A stretch of DNA of 37,666 nucleotides. Source: Bacteroidales bacterium (GTDB lineage: Bacteria; Bacteroidota; Bacteroidia; Bacteroidales; Paludibacteraceae). The DNA is taken from assembly GCA_015061165.1 (NCBI GenBank), contig SUXC01000021.1:1-37666 (forward strand), given 5' to 3'. A program made the position numbers and the translations under genes. Of the stretch, positions 23,348-31,215 are shown piece by piece. Each line of letters begins with the position of its first letter. Within the stretch, counting starts at the first letter, position 1. The notes below the pieces were generated by a model. That model was given only the letters and a program-made list of their open reading frames with translations. It was not told the DNA's origin and did not search any database.

Positions 23348-24838
23348 TTAGATACTATCTATACTCGTTGGTTGTTGAGCTTGGCTCTTTGTTTTTTGCT
23401 CTTTTTTCCAATTATCTATCCAGTTGAATAGTTGTTTCCCTATTTTGTTAGCCCCTGCGTGCGTGAAATGCACATAATCGCTGCCTGCTAAACCCACTTC
23501 TACCCAATGCACCATACTATTCTTACCACCCATGGCATCGTACATACTCCAGTAGGCAATTTGCTCTTCGGCTGCCATTTTCTTGAGCAATTTATCCATG
23601 TATGGCACTAATGGATAGGTGGTCATCTCACCGTCAATGCGGGTGGACATATCGCTCGGGCCAATAAACAATATGGACGCTTGTGGCGCGCAAGTGCGGA
23701 TATAACGTATCTGTTGGCGCAGGGTGCTACGCACATACCCACTGATGGTGGATGGATTCTCGGTTTGTGGAATCATATTACCACCAAACTGCAAGATAAT
23801 CAGTCGTGTATTGGTCTCGCGGTAGAAGTCGCTGAGTTGCGTGCTGTCTATCTTTGTGAAGATGTTTCCCGAACAACCGCGCATAGGTATATTATCTACA
23901 ATCACACCCGTTGGTGTTTCCAGACTCACGCCATACACATTGCCTTTGCCCTGCAAATGTATCTCGCATTTGGTGGTGCTGTCGGGGATTGTGTAGTGAA
24001 GGGTGGTGTAGGATTGTGTAGTATGGTGTAGTATTGTATCTTGTGCAATGATATAGCCACTTACACTGTCTGTGAGCAAGCGCACGCGGTTGAAGTAGTT
24101 GTGTGGTTTCAGTTTTTTGTTGATAGGCTCAATGTTCATCACAATTTCCTCGCTGCCTTCGACGAGTGTGCTATCCATCACAGCCACTTGTCCCATCACG
24201 CCATAATCGTCGCTATCGGTCAAGCGCATGGAGCGCAGACCATATACCAAGTAGCGTTTTGGTCCTTTTTGTGCCGTTTGTACAACGCCGTTGATAGACA
24301 ACCACTGACGTATGGTGCGTGTGGGTATTGTCTGATGCAAAGGCAATAGTCCTGTGCCACCACCGCCATACTGCTTTTGCCACCGTTCGCGCAGTACGTT
24401 GGTGATACGGTCTTCTTCTATCTGCGAGTCGCCATAATGCACCACGCGCACGGACTGAGTGCTTGCGCTATCTAATGCTGCGTAGAAAGCAGCCAAGTAG
24501 GCGCGAGAGTCAGTATTTGCTACATTCACCTTCGGGATAATGGGTTGCGATTTCTGCGCAACGCTGTCTTTGGCTACTAACGTGTCTTGTTGGATTACGC
24601 TATCAGTTGGTATTAGACCTATTGTATCTATTTCTGCCAACAAGGAATCACTTGTTAATTCCTTCATTCCTTCATTCGTTAATTCCAGTGCTTCAGCGAG
24701 AGTAGGCCAACGTAGGGTATATCTGCCGATGGAGAAGCCGTCATTGGGTACAACCAAACAAACCACGCCTAACAGCGCGATGACTATCCAGATGATATAT
24801 GCAATATGCCTTGGCCTCATTGGTCTTGTGTTGTTCAC
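23348..24838 (-). CDS. SGNH/GDSL hydrolase-type protein, partner of MBOAT
   Basis: 496 residues with an N-terminal membrane anchor (about 12-31) and a Ser/Thr/Asp-rich linker to about 110. The periplasmic SGNH domain follows: VVHYGDSQIEED (catalytic Ser in GDS, 136-138), LQFGGNMI near 350 (GxN) and SDYVHFTHAGANKIG near 460 (DxxH). Together with the adjacent MBOAT it matches the two-protein O-acetylation design (AlgI with AlgJ/AlgX-like or DltD-like partners). The linker contains 8-bp-period repeats (24655-24686). It is first in the operon, 44 bp after the promoter at 24882-24912. Confidence 0.88.
   Translation of the reverse strand: MNNTRPMRPRHIAYIIWIVIALLGVVCLVVPNDGFSIGRYTLRWPTLAEALELTNEGMKELTSDSLLAEIDTIGLIPTDSVIQQDTLVAKDSVAQKSQPIIPKVNVANTDSRAYLAAFYAALDSASTQSVRVVHYGDSQIEEDRITNVLRERWQKQYGGGGTGLLPLHQTIPTRTIRQWLSINGVVQTAQKGPKRYLVYGLRSMRLTDSDDYGVMGQVAVMDSTLVEGSEEIVMNIEPINKKLKPHNYFNRVRLLTDSVSGYIIAQDTILHHTTQSYTTLHYTIPDSTTKCEIHLQGKGNVYGVSLETPTGVIVDNIPMRGCSGNIFTKIDSTQLSDFYRETNTRLIILQFGGNMIPQTENPSTISGYVRSTLRQQIRYIRTCAPQASILFIGPSDMSTRIDGEMTTYPLVPYMDKLLKKMAAEEQIAYWSMYDAMGGKNSMVHWVEVGLAGSDYVHFTHAGANKIGKQLFNWIDNWKKEQKTKSQAQQPTSIDSI
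24655..24686 (-). repeat. 8-bp-period array inside the SGNH gene
   Basis: Plus-strand units TTAATTCC, TTCATTCC, TTCATTCG, TTAATTCC. They encode the linker around LTNEGMKELTSD. A second short run (GTGTAGTATG, GTGTAGTATT) lies near 24018-24037 in the same gene. Confidence 0.65.
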
Positions 24839-24881
24839 TCAGATTGTCCAATGGAGATTACCCACTTTTGCAATCGGGCCA

Positions 24882-24912
24882 CAAAGGTACTGCTTTTTTA
24901 TGAAATATGCAA
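24882..24912 (-). promoter_or_regulatory. Promoter of the SGNH-MBOAT-coaE operon
   Basis: On the minus strand TTG (24912-24910), a 20-bp gap beginning CATATTTCAT and TACCTTTG (24889-24882). Nothing else is seen in the spacer 24913-25018. Confidence 0.75.
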
Positions 24913-25018
24913 AATAAAATGTATTTCTTTGTGCTGATGACTAAGATTTATTGCACTTACTATTATGTTTCTCAACATTAAGCGCGGTTGTTGCTTTTAT
25001 ATGCTATTGGGAATGGTG

Positions 25019-28000
25019 CTATTCTTGTAACAATTGTCCCGATATGTGGTATATCTTGGCTTTGTGCATAATGTAGATTTGTCCGTTGCGTAGGATGAGA
25101 TGGGGGAGTTGGTTGTCTTCGGAATACGTGTTTTCGAGGGCTGTAGGTCGGCGAACACCATATACTTCTACTTCGTAGAGGGATGAGCCATAGCCCGTGT
25201 TGCGTTGGTGGCAGAAGATACGCACATAACGCGCTTCGGTAGGACCATTCGGAAGAATGATATCCTGTGTACCACCCTCTGCATCTGTAGCCGTATAGGC
25301 AGTAGTATATTCTACGCCATCGGTGGAGAGTTGAATATCAAAATGCGTAGCGTAGGCTGCTTCCCAATAGAGTTTTACGCGATTGAAAGCATACGTATTC
25401 TGGAGGTCAATAGTCAGCCATTCGCCATCCATAAAGCGAGATGACCAACGGGTATCCAGAAGTCCGTCGGTGGCATTCTCGGGCTTTGTGCCTACATTCT
25501 CGTATCCCGAACTGCTGGTAGGTTTGCCTAATGCCAAGTTTAGGTCAGCATAGTCCACAACGTGAATATAGGCAGTGTCGGTAAATCCGCCCCAAGAGAC
25601 TACCAACTGATGGTCGCCCAAGGCGGTGGCTTCGTAGAGTTCGGTTGTTTCGATTTCGGTAATGCCGAACTGATTGATAGCCGACACGGTGAAGATTTGT
25701 GTATCGCCTAAAGGTAGGGTGATGTATTTGGGTGATACGGTGGTGGCTATTATTTGCTCTGACTCCATGACCACGAAGGTGCGCGTGGCGGTGATACTAC
25801 CGACTGTGGCGGTGAGGCGAATAGTGCCAGTGGTGGTAGGTTGGAGGCGATTGCCCCGTATGGTTGCGCCTTCGGCGGAGAGCGTAGGTTGGCAGGTGAT
25901 CTCTTCGCCTAAGCGGTTGTAGCCTTTTACCTCAAAGAGCACTTCTTCATTGAGTGTCAGCGCATCGCGGTCGGCATATATAGCCATGCCAAAGAGTGCG
26001 GCATCATCGCCTGTGAGTGGCATGCCGTATGCCTCCAGTTCATAAAGCGATGTGCCGTATTGGGTGGCACGGGTGAGTCCAACGAGCGTGATGTAGCGAC
26101 CTGTTTGGGAGAGAGTGATGGTTTGTACACCTCCTGAACTTTGTTTTGAGGCGAAAGGCGATAAGGCGAAAGGCGAGAGGCTGGGTATAGTGTCTGTGAT
26201 TAGTAGTGCGAAGGAGGAGGCATAGGCAGTTTCCCAGCGCAGGGTGATATGGTCGATGAAGCAGGTTTGTTGTAGGTCGATGGTGATATACTCGTTGTCG
26301 TTGTGCGCTGAGCCCCAACGAGTGGAGAGGTCGCCATCGTTGATGCCTTCGGGCAGTGTGCCTGCGTTCTCGTGGCTGCTGGCTGTAACAGGCTTTCCCA
26401 ATGCGATATTAGGGTATGGAGGTAGTACTATGACGGTGTCGCGCACCGTGAGGTCGTCCTCGTAGGTAATGATGTATTGCCCTGGGATGGAAGGTGCGAA
26501 GTGGTAGCTCCAATCCACGGGGAAGGTCTCTCCATATTGGTCGGTAGCAGCGAGTGTAAAGTCCACCACGTTACCCAAAGCGAGATAGTTGATAGCGGGT
26601 TGGATAGTAGCGGAAGCCATATAAGGTAACGCACCTACGCGGATAGGTAGGGTGGTTTCCATTGATTGGTAAGTAGCGCGCACTTCGGTGAGTTGAGCAG
26701 TAGCAGGTGCTGTATAATGGATGATACTATCTGCACGATAGGTAGCACCATATTGGTCGAGGAAACGGAGTGTATAATCGTTGGTGGAGTTAGGTAGCAC
26801 TACGGATGGTCCATCCAGACTGATTTCGGCTAATGTTGGTGAATCGGTAAAGAGGGTTATACGACGTGCTGGCGCAACGAACTCTCGCCTTATCGCCTCA
26901 TCGCCTATCGCCTTAAAGTGCACCGCAATCTCCTCGTTGGTGGCGTTATAGACAGCGTAGGTGGTTTTGCCAGTTATGGAGTCAGTGAAAGCCGCAGCGA
27001 GGGGATAGTTGGCTACAATAGAGTGGTCTTGATGACCATAGGCACGGAGTGAGTGCGCGAGTAGGTAGGTGATACCACCTGTATCGGGGTTCTTGGCAAG
27101 GGCTTTGCCCATTTGGCGCATGCGTGTCCATACGTTGGCAGCAGAGTCGGGGTCGAAGAGTGCGAGGTAGGAGAGGCAGACATTGCCCAATCCAGACTCA
27201 TCGCCCAGTCCGCCTGTGGGTGCTTCGTAGTTGCCCACCTCTTTGGCAGCATACATCTGTGTGTAGTCCCAGCGCGCAAAAGCGCGGTCTTCGGTGAGAT
27301 AGTTCTGAAGGATAGGCGAGATAGGTAGCCACTGGATGGAGTGCATCCATATGGGGTCGCCAGAGAACCATGTCCACCAACCTATGCCCTGCATCGTGAG
27401 GTTGCAGCAGTAGGGATGGAGGTACCTGGTGTAGTCGATATTACGTCGTCCGCGGTCGAACCAATACTCGGCAGTACCGCGTGCCTCAACGGTGTAGCCA
27501 TAGATACCCGCTTCCATAAGGTCTTCATCACCGAGGGCTGCGCCCAACATCCATACGCCGCCCCAACCCTGCATGGATTCGGAACTGGACTCTTGTCCGT
27601 TGCCATTGCCTTCGTTGCCCATACCGCCTGCGAAAGAGTGTCCGAGGTAGGGGTTGAAGGTGCGGAAGGAGGGGAAGGATGAGGCAAAAGGCGATAGGTT
27701 AGAGGTTAAAGGATCGGATTTATAAGGATTAGCATAGTCGAGGGCGACAAGGCGTGCCATGTCGCCGTATTGCTGGCGGAAGTCATCATCGAGCATGCAG
27801 AGCAAAGCAGAGGCATAGACAAAGTAACCATAGTGGAAGTGGTGGTCGTTGAAGGTGTCGGAGTCGTAGGAGGGGTCAAAGCCCACGAGTGCTCCCCAAC
27901 GATCGTAGCGCGCAAAATAGTATTGTGTTTCGCCTGGGGTATAGGTGTACCAATCGATGAGTGTGGCGCGGAGGCGAGACTTGGCAAGTTCGAAGGTAGC

Positions 28001-29140
28001 AGTATCGCCGAGCTGATAGGCGGTGGTCATATAGTGCGCCATCTGCGTGAGGCCTTTGCCTCCCCAATAGGTGTCGGCACCGAAAGAGCCTGCCTGTGCG
28101 TACTCGGCACAAAGGGTACGCATGAGTTGAGGATCGTAGCCCGACAGCGAGTTGTAGGGCACAGGGAAGAATGGCAGCATGCCGTGTACGGGATAGTCGA
28201 TAGTGAAGTTGTTGCCCTTAGCGAGGCGCATCTCGCCTCGTGGAGTGGCATAGGTGGGAGCGAGGAAAGCGATGTCGGTATGGGTGTCGTAGTAGTGGTG
28301 GGGGAGGAATCCCTGCCATAGACCATTGGCGTTGGTGGGGACTATATCTTGGTAGGAAATGTGAAACTGCGTGCGGAGGAGTGATTGCTCGGGGAGGTAA
28401 TCGTAGGTGATTTGCGTATTACGCGGAATACGGAAGGCATAGGGGTGTAGGTCTTCGGGGGTAAGGTTATCGGTGAGGACTGCCACTGCGAGCGTGGTGG
28501 TGTTGCCCTCGGTGTGCTGGAAGACGGTTAAGGCATTAGGGTCGGGGTTGTTGATGGTGGGTTCGGCATTGGTGAACTCCAGCCATACAAAAGGTGAACC
28601 CTGCATGAGGGTAACACGCACCTCGGCATTGCCGTCCTGAAGTACAAATGCTATCATGTAGTCGCTCCAGTGGGAGATGAGAGCTTCTTGAGGTGAGAAG
28701 GGGCGATTAGGCGATGAGGCGACAAGGCGATTAGGCGAGGAGGCAAGGATAGAAATGGAGAGTGGGTCGTTCCACTTCATCTCGCAGCCCGTAGGTTCCC
28801 AATATGAGGGTTTGGCAATGGATATGCCAGTAGCATCTGCCCATACGAGGGCGGGATATGCCCACAGTTTGCCTGTCCAAGGATTGACAAGTGCGTAGGT
28901 CCACCAGTCGTTGGAGGGCAGGGGACGGTTGAGTAGGGAGTCGACTGCGTAGATAGGTCGGTGCTCCATTTGGTATGCCTGACTACCCTGATTGTTGTTT
29001 AGGGCAGAGCGACTTTCTGACAAGGGTACAAACGAGGCGTAGGAACCGTTGCCAACGGGGATGGGCGATTGGCTGAGGAGGCTATTAGGCGATAAGGCGA
29101 TGAGGCTAAAGGCAAGGATAAGAATGAGGAATTTACGCAT
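25019..29140 (-). CDS. Secreted GH81 endo-beta-1,3-glucanase with two F5/8C (discoidin) domains and C-terminal tail
   Basis: 1373 residues. After a signal peptide (about 1-24) comes a GH81 catalytic domain: PLPSNDWWTYAL (73-84), NDHHFHYGY (431-439) with the catalytic Asp D432, and QESSSES (516-522) with E517 and E521 spaced as in GH81. It should cut beta-1,3-glucan internally. Ig-like segments follow, then two discoidin-type carbohydrate-binding domains (about 909-1036, starting ALGKPVTASS, and 1199-1327, starting ALGKPTSSSG). The tail (LILRNGQIYIMHKAKIYH, then ISGQLLQE) resembles tails of the next two secreted proteins. Octamer repeats encode its signal peptide and several loops. Confidence 0.9.
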   Translation of the reverse strand: MRKFLILILAFSLIALSPNSLLSQSPIPVGNGSYASFVPLSESRSALNNNQGSQAYQMEHRPIYAVDSLLNRPLPSNDWWTYALVNPWTGKLWAYPALVWADATGISIAKPSYWEPTGCEMKWNDPLSISILASSPNRLVASSPNRPFSPQEALISHWSDYMIAFVLQDGNAEVRVTLMQGSPFVWLEFTNAEPTINNPDPNALTVFQHTEGNTTTLAVAVLTDNLTPEDLHPYAFRIPRNTQITYDYLPEQSLLRTQFHISYQDIVPTNANGLWQGFLPHHYYDTHTDIAFLAPTYATPRGEMRLAKGNNFTIDYPVHGMLPFFPVPYNSLSGYDPQLMRTLCAEYAQAGSFGADTYWGGKGLTQMAHYMTTAYQLGDTATFELAKSRLRATLIDWYTYTPGETQYYFARYDRWGALVGFDPSYDSDTFNDHHFHYGYFVYASALLCMLDDDFRQQYGDMARLVALDYANPYKSDPLTSNLSPFASSFPSFRTFNPYLGHSFAGGMGNEGNGNGQESSSESMQGWGGVWMLGAALGDEDLMEAGIYGYTVEARGTAEYWFDRGRRNIDYTRYLHPYCCNLTMQGIGWWTWFSGDPIWMHSIQWLPISPILQNYLTEDRAFARWDYTQMYAAKEVGNYEAPTGGLGDESGLGNVCLSYLALFDPDSAANVWTRMRQMGKALAKNPDTGGITYLLAHSLRAYGHQDHSIVANYPLAAAFTDSITGKTTYAVYNATNEEIAVHFKAIGDEAIRREFVAPARRITLFTDSPTLAEISLDGPSVVLPNSTNDYTLRFLDQYGATYRADSIIHYTAPATAQLTEVRATYQSMETTLPIRVGALPYMASATIQPAINYLALGNVVDFTLAATDQYGETFPVDWSYHFAPSIPGQYIITYEDDLTVRDTVIVLPPYPNIALGKPVTASSHENAGTLPEGINDGDLSTRWGSAHNDNEYITIDLQQTCFIDHITLRWETAYASSFALLITDTIPSLSPFALSPFASKQSSGGVQTITLSQTGRYITLVGLTRATQYGTSLYELEAYGMPLTGDDAALFGMAIYADRDALTLNEEVLFEVKGYNRLGEEITCQPTLSAEGATIRGNRLQPTTTGTIRLTATVGSITATRTFVVMESEQIIATTVSPKYITLPLGDTQIFTVSAINQFGITEIETTELYEATALGDHQLVVSWGGFTDTAYIHVVDYADLNLALGKPTSSSGYENVGTKPENATDGLLDTRWSSRFMDGEWLTIDLQNTYAFNRVKLYWEAAYATHFDIQLSTDGVEYTTAYTATDAEGGTQDIILPNGPTEARYVRIFCHQRNTGYGSSLYEVEVYGVRRPTALENTYSEDNQLPHLILRNGQIYIMHKAKIYHISGQLLQE
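26149..26184 (-). repeat. AGGCGAT-type array inside GH81 gene (a)
   Basis: Plus-strand units AGGCGAA, AGGCGATA, AGGCGAA, AGGCGAG, AGGCTGG encode a Ser/Pro loop (SLSPFALSPFASK) within the first discoidin domain. Confidence 0.65.
26885..26915 (-). repeat. AGGCGAT-type array inside GH81 gene (b), opposite orientation
   Basis: Plus-strand units TCGCCTTA, TCGCCTCA, TCGCCTA, TCGCCTTA, the reverse complement of the unit at the other sites. They encode the segment KAIGDEAIRRE. Confidence 0.6.
27669..27712 (-). repeat. AGGCGAT-type array inside GH81 gene (c)
   Basis: Plus-strand units AGGCAAA, AGGCGAT, AGGTTAG, AGGTTAA, AGGATCG with 7-bp period encode the loop NLSPFASSFPS (about 481-491), between the catalytic Asp and Glu motifs. 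Confidence 0.55.
28701..28748 (-). repeat. AGGCGAT-type array inside GH81 gene (d), six octamers
   Basis: Plus-strand units GGGCGATT, AGGCGATG, AGGCGACA, AGGCGATT, AGGCGAGG, AGGCAAGG encode the duplicated ASSPNRLV/ASSPNRPF segment near residues 133-148. Confidence 0.75.
29063..29118 (-). repeat. AGGCGAT-type array in the GH81 signal peptide, seven octamers
   Basis: Plus-strand units GGGCGATT, GGCTGAGG, AGGCTATT, AGGCGATA, AGGCGATG, AGGCTAAA, GGCAAGGA encode residues about 8-26 (ILAFSLIALSPNSLLSQSP), that is most of the hydrophobic core and cleavage region. Confidence 0.75.
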
Positions 29141-29151
29141 AGGGGGGGATT

Positions 29152-29198
29152 AAGCCTCTCCTAAATCCTCCCCTGAAGGGAAGGACTTTTGGAAGAGG
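29152..29198 (+). repeat. C-rich/G-rich palindromic dispersed repeat, copy 2
   Basis: AAGCCTCTCCTAAATCC is followed by TCCCCTGAAGGGAAGGAC and later GGAAGAGG, the same plan as copy 1 at 496-543 but diverged. It lies just upstream of the GH81 start codon, in the spacer 29141-29285. The same spacer also holds three 10-bp units near 29216-29245. Confidence 0.55.
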
Positions 29199-29246
29199 GA
29201 TTTATAGTGTAGAGTTGTGTAGAATTGTTTAGAATGGTTTTAGAAA

Positions 29247-29273
29247 GTTAGGGAGGGAGTCAGCCTCCCTAAC
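29247..29273 (-). terminator. Hairpin after the 522-residue protein gene
   Basis: GTTAGGGAGG (29247-29256) and CCTCCCTAAC (29264-29273) form a perfect 10-bp stem with a 7-base loop. On the minus strand it is followed by TTTCTAAAA, a weak U-tract, 12 bp after the stop codon. Confidence 0.65.
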
Positions 29274-29285
29274 CTGAGATAGAGA

Positions 29286-30854
29286 TTAGCGTATTACGCT
29301 GCCAGTGATGTCGTATTTTACGCCGTCACGGATGATGATGAGCTGACCGTTCTCAATCTTTTTGGTAGCATGTTTCTCAACGGTGATATTGTCCACAGCA
29401 GTGCCGTTAGGATTGTAGAAATATACGTTGTCGATATAGCAGGTAGCAGGCATTGCATCCCACTTAACTTGGATGATGTTTGCCAGATTGATACCTGCAA
29501 ACTCTGTAGCGAGGTCAATATCAATAGCATTCCAACCTGCTTGCAAAGCATATTCCTTCAATGCCTCACCGCCAACCCAGATAGGAGTGAACTTGATAGA
29601 TGCAGCTTCAGCCACATGAATATCGAGGTGCAGTTTAGGATATGCGGTCATGTCGCCGATAGTGCTACTGCTATTGAACTCCCATCCGAGGTAGTTGCAA
29701 TTGGTGTAGTAGAACGCTTTGTCGCCCTCGGCGAGAACTACCTCTTCTTCCTTGGTGGATTGTCCCCAACCGCCAGTTACGCGGATAACGGAGCTGGTGT
29801 AAGCATCGGAGTAGATAGAGAATACTTGCTCAGCAGGTAAGGTGGGAGCAGGAGCTGCAGCAGGGTGTTCTACTGTAGGAGGAGCCACAGCAGCACCTAC
29901 CTCTTTGATAGAGATTTCGCTGATAGTGATGGAGCAAGGGCTGGCATAACCAAAGTCGAAGACAAGGATTTGGTTGTTGCCTTCAATACCATTGCCTGGT
30001 GCTGATGTATATACGTAATCAGCGTTGGCAGGCAGGTTGATTTGGTTGTCATATACAGGTGCTACGTTGTCGTCCATCTTCACAGTAACGCCACCCAATG
30101 CAATAGTGGAGTGGAACTTAGCAGAGAATACGTATTGCTTAGCAGGGTCGAAAAGTACATTGTGTTTGATTTTGACTTGCCCTTGCCATTGTGCAAAGAG
30201 TTGGCTCTTGATATCCACGCTGACGGTACCTGTAGCAGGATTGTAAGATGCGGAGCTGTTGCCATCAGGTGTCCAGTTAGGTGCGATATAATAGCTGTCG
30301 AGGGTGGCAGCAGCAGGGTCGAAGAGCTCGATGCCTTCGGTAGGTTGTTGCTCTACCTCTTGTACGGTGATTTCACTGATAGTGATTTGGCATGGAGGAG
30401 CCCAACCGAAGTCAAATACGAGTACTTGGTTGGTGCCTGCTACACCATTGCATGGAGCAGATGTATATACGAAATCTGTGTTGGCAGGCAGGTCCACTTG
30501 TTGGAAAAGGAGGGCAGGGTCGCTATCGTCCATCTTGATGGTAACGCCACCGACAGCAGCTGTAGCGTGGAACTTGATGGAGAGAGTGTACTGCTTAGCA
30601 GGGTCGAAGACCATGTTGTGGTGGAGTTTTACTTGTGCTTGCCATTGACCTAAGAACTGGCTCTTGAGGTCCACAGAGAGTGTGCCCGTGTTGGCATCGT
30701 AGGCAGCAGAACTGTTGGTTTCTTGTGCCCAGTTAGGAGCAAAATAGGTACCGCCTTCAGGAATGTAGGCAGCAGCAGGGTCAAACAAATTGGTTTGAGC
30801 CATGGCGCTGATTGCGAATAACGCAATAGCGAAAAAAGAAAAGATCTTTTTCAT
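29286..30854 (-). CDS. Secreted protein with duplicated carbohydrate-binding-like modules and shared C-terminal tail
   Basis: 522 residues with a signal peptide (MKKIFSFFAIALFAISAMAQ). Two tandem modules of about 145 residues (about 22-167 and 175-318) share LFDPAAA, QAQVK/QGQVK, HNMVFDPAKQY/HNVLFDPAKQY and GGVTIKMDD/GGVTVKMDD. They look like CBM4/9-type jelly-roll sugar binders. A third, different module (about 345-490, VFSIYSDAYTSSV to ATCYIDNVYFYN) is also found in the 1499-residue neighbour. The tail ENGQLIIIRDGVKYDITGSV is shared too. No catalytic domain is seen. Role inferred: holding glucan at the cell surface for GH81. Confidence 0.8.
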   Translation of the reverse strand: MKKIFSFFAIALFAISAMAQTNLFDPAAAYIPEGGTYFAPNWAQETNSSAAYDANTGTLSVDLKSQFLGQWQAQVKLHHNMVFDPAKQYTLSIKFHATAAVGGVTIKMDDSDPALLFQQVDLPANTDFVYTSAPCNGVAGTNQVLVFDFGWAPPCQITISEITVQEVEQQPTEGIELFDPAAATLDSYYIAPNWTPDGNSSASYNPATGTVSVDIKSQLFAQWQGQVKIKHNVLFDPAKQYVFSAKFHSTIALGGVTVKMDDNVAPVYDNQINLPANADYVYTSAPGNGIEGNNQILVFDFGYASPCSITISEISIKEVGAAVAPPTVEHPAAAPAPTLPAEQVFSIYSDAYTSSVIRVTGGWGQSTKEEEVVLAEGDKAFYYTNCNYLGWEFNSSSTIGDMTAYPKLHLDIHVAEAASIKFTPIWVGGEALKEYALQAGWNAIDIDLATEFAGINLANIIQVKWDAMPATCYIDNVYFYNPNGTAVDNITVEKHATKKIENGQLIIIRDGVKYDITGSVIR

Positions 30855-30890
30855 ACGCGTAATGATTTAAGGGTTAATAATGTATGATAT

Positions 30891-30923
30891 CCTTCCCGCA
30901 GGGTATTTAGTCCTGCGGGAAGG
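30891..30923 (-). terminator. Hairpin after the 42-residue gene
   Basis: CCTTCCCGCAGG (30891-30902) and CCTGCGGGAAGG (30912-30923) form a perfect 12-bp stem with a 9-base loop, 14 bp after the stop codon at 30938. The following minus-strand sequence is only moderately U-rich. Confidence 0.65.
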
Positions 30924-30937
30924 GCTCTAATATAGTA

Positions 30938-31066
30938 CTATACTGGGTCCACAAAACCACCTGTTGTACCGTGTATAGGATTTTCGATAGTTATACTACC
31001 AGCCATAATTACATTCTCACTAATGAGTTGGATTGTCTCTGTTTGAGGCGCGATGTACTTTTTCAT
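30938..31066 (-). CDS. Small 42-residue protein of unknown function
   Basis: ATG at 31066 to TAG at 30938. The peptide begins MKKYIAPQTETIQLISENVI, then MAGSITIENPIHG and TTGGFVDPV. The start MKKxYxxPxxE and the following hydrophobic stretch up to MAGS are the pattern of short, uncharacterised proteins that are frequent in Bacteroidales near secreted proteins. The A-rich sequence before its ATG and a hairpin after its stop support it as a gene. It lies between the MITE-like repeat (31103-31215) and the 522-residue protein. No signal peptide is evident. Function unknown; a precursor peptide is one possibility. Confidence 0.65.
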   Translation of the reverse strand: MKKYIAPQTETIQLISENVIMAGSITIENPIHGTTGGFVDPV

Positions 31067-31102
31067 ATCTTAATACAATTTAATCATTTATTATTTTTAT
31101 GG

Positions 31103-31215
31103 AAGACAACTTTAACAACAACTGCGCGCGCCAACATTGCGCTTGCAAAGGTGTTGATTAGACTTCTTCTCCGCTCGCGATGTTGGCGAGCGGAAAAGGT
31201 TGTCTATGTTGTCTT
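31103..31215 (-). repeat. Palindromic MITE-like element, copy 2
   Basis: 113 bp, opposite orientation to copy 1 (1798-1931). On the minus strand it starts AAGACAACATAGACAAC and ends GTTGTTAAAGTTGTCTT. GCAAGCGCAATGTTGGCG followed by CGCGCAGT near one end is shared with copy 1, while the middle differs and holds its own hairpin CCGCTCGC/GCGAGCGG. It begins inside the stop codon of the 1499-residue protein gene. Confidence 0.75.

Noticed and set aside
27341..28326. Open frames opposite to GH81 (27770-28321 and others)
   Set aside because: Shadow frames of the GH81 gene, with no family resemblance.
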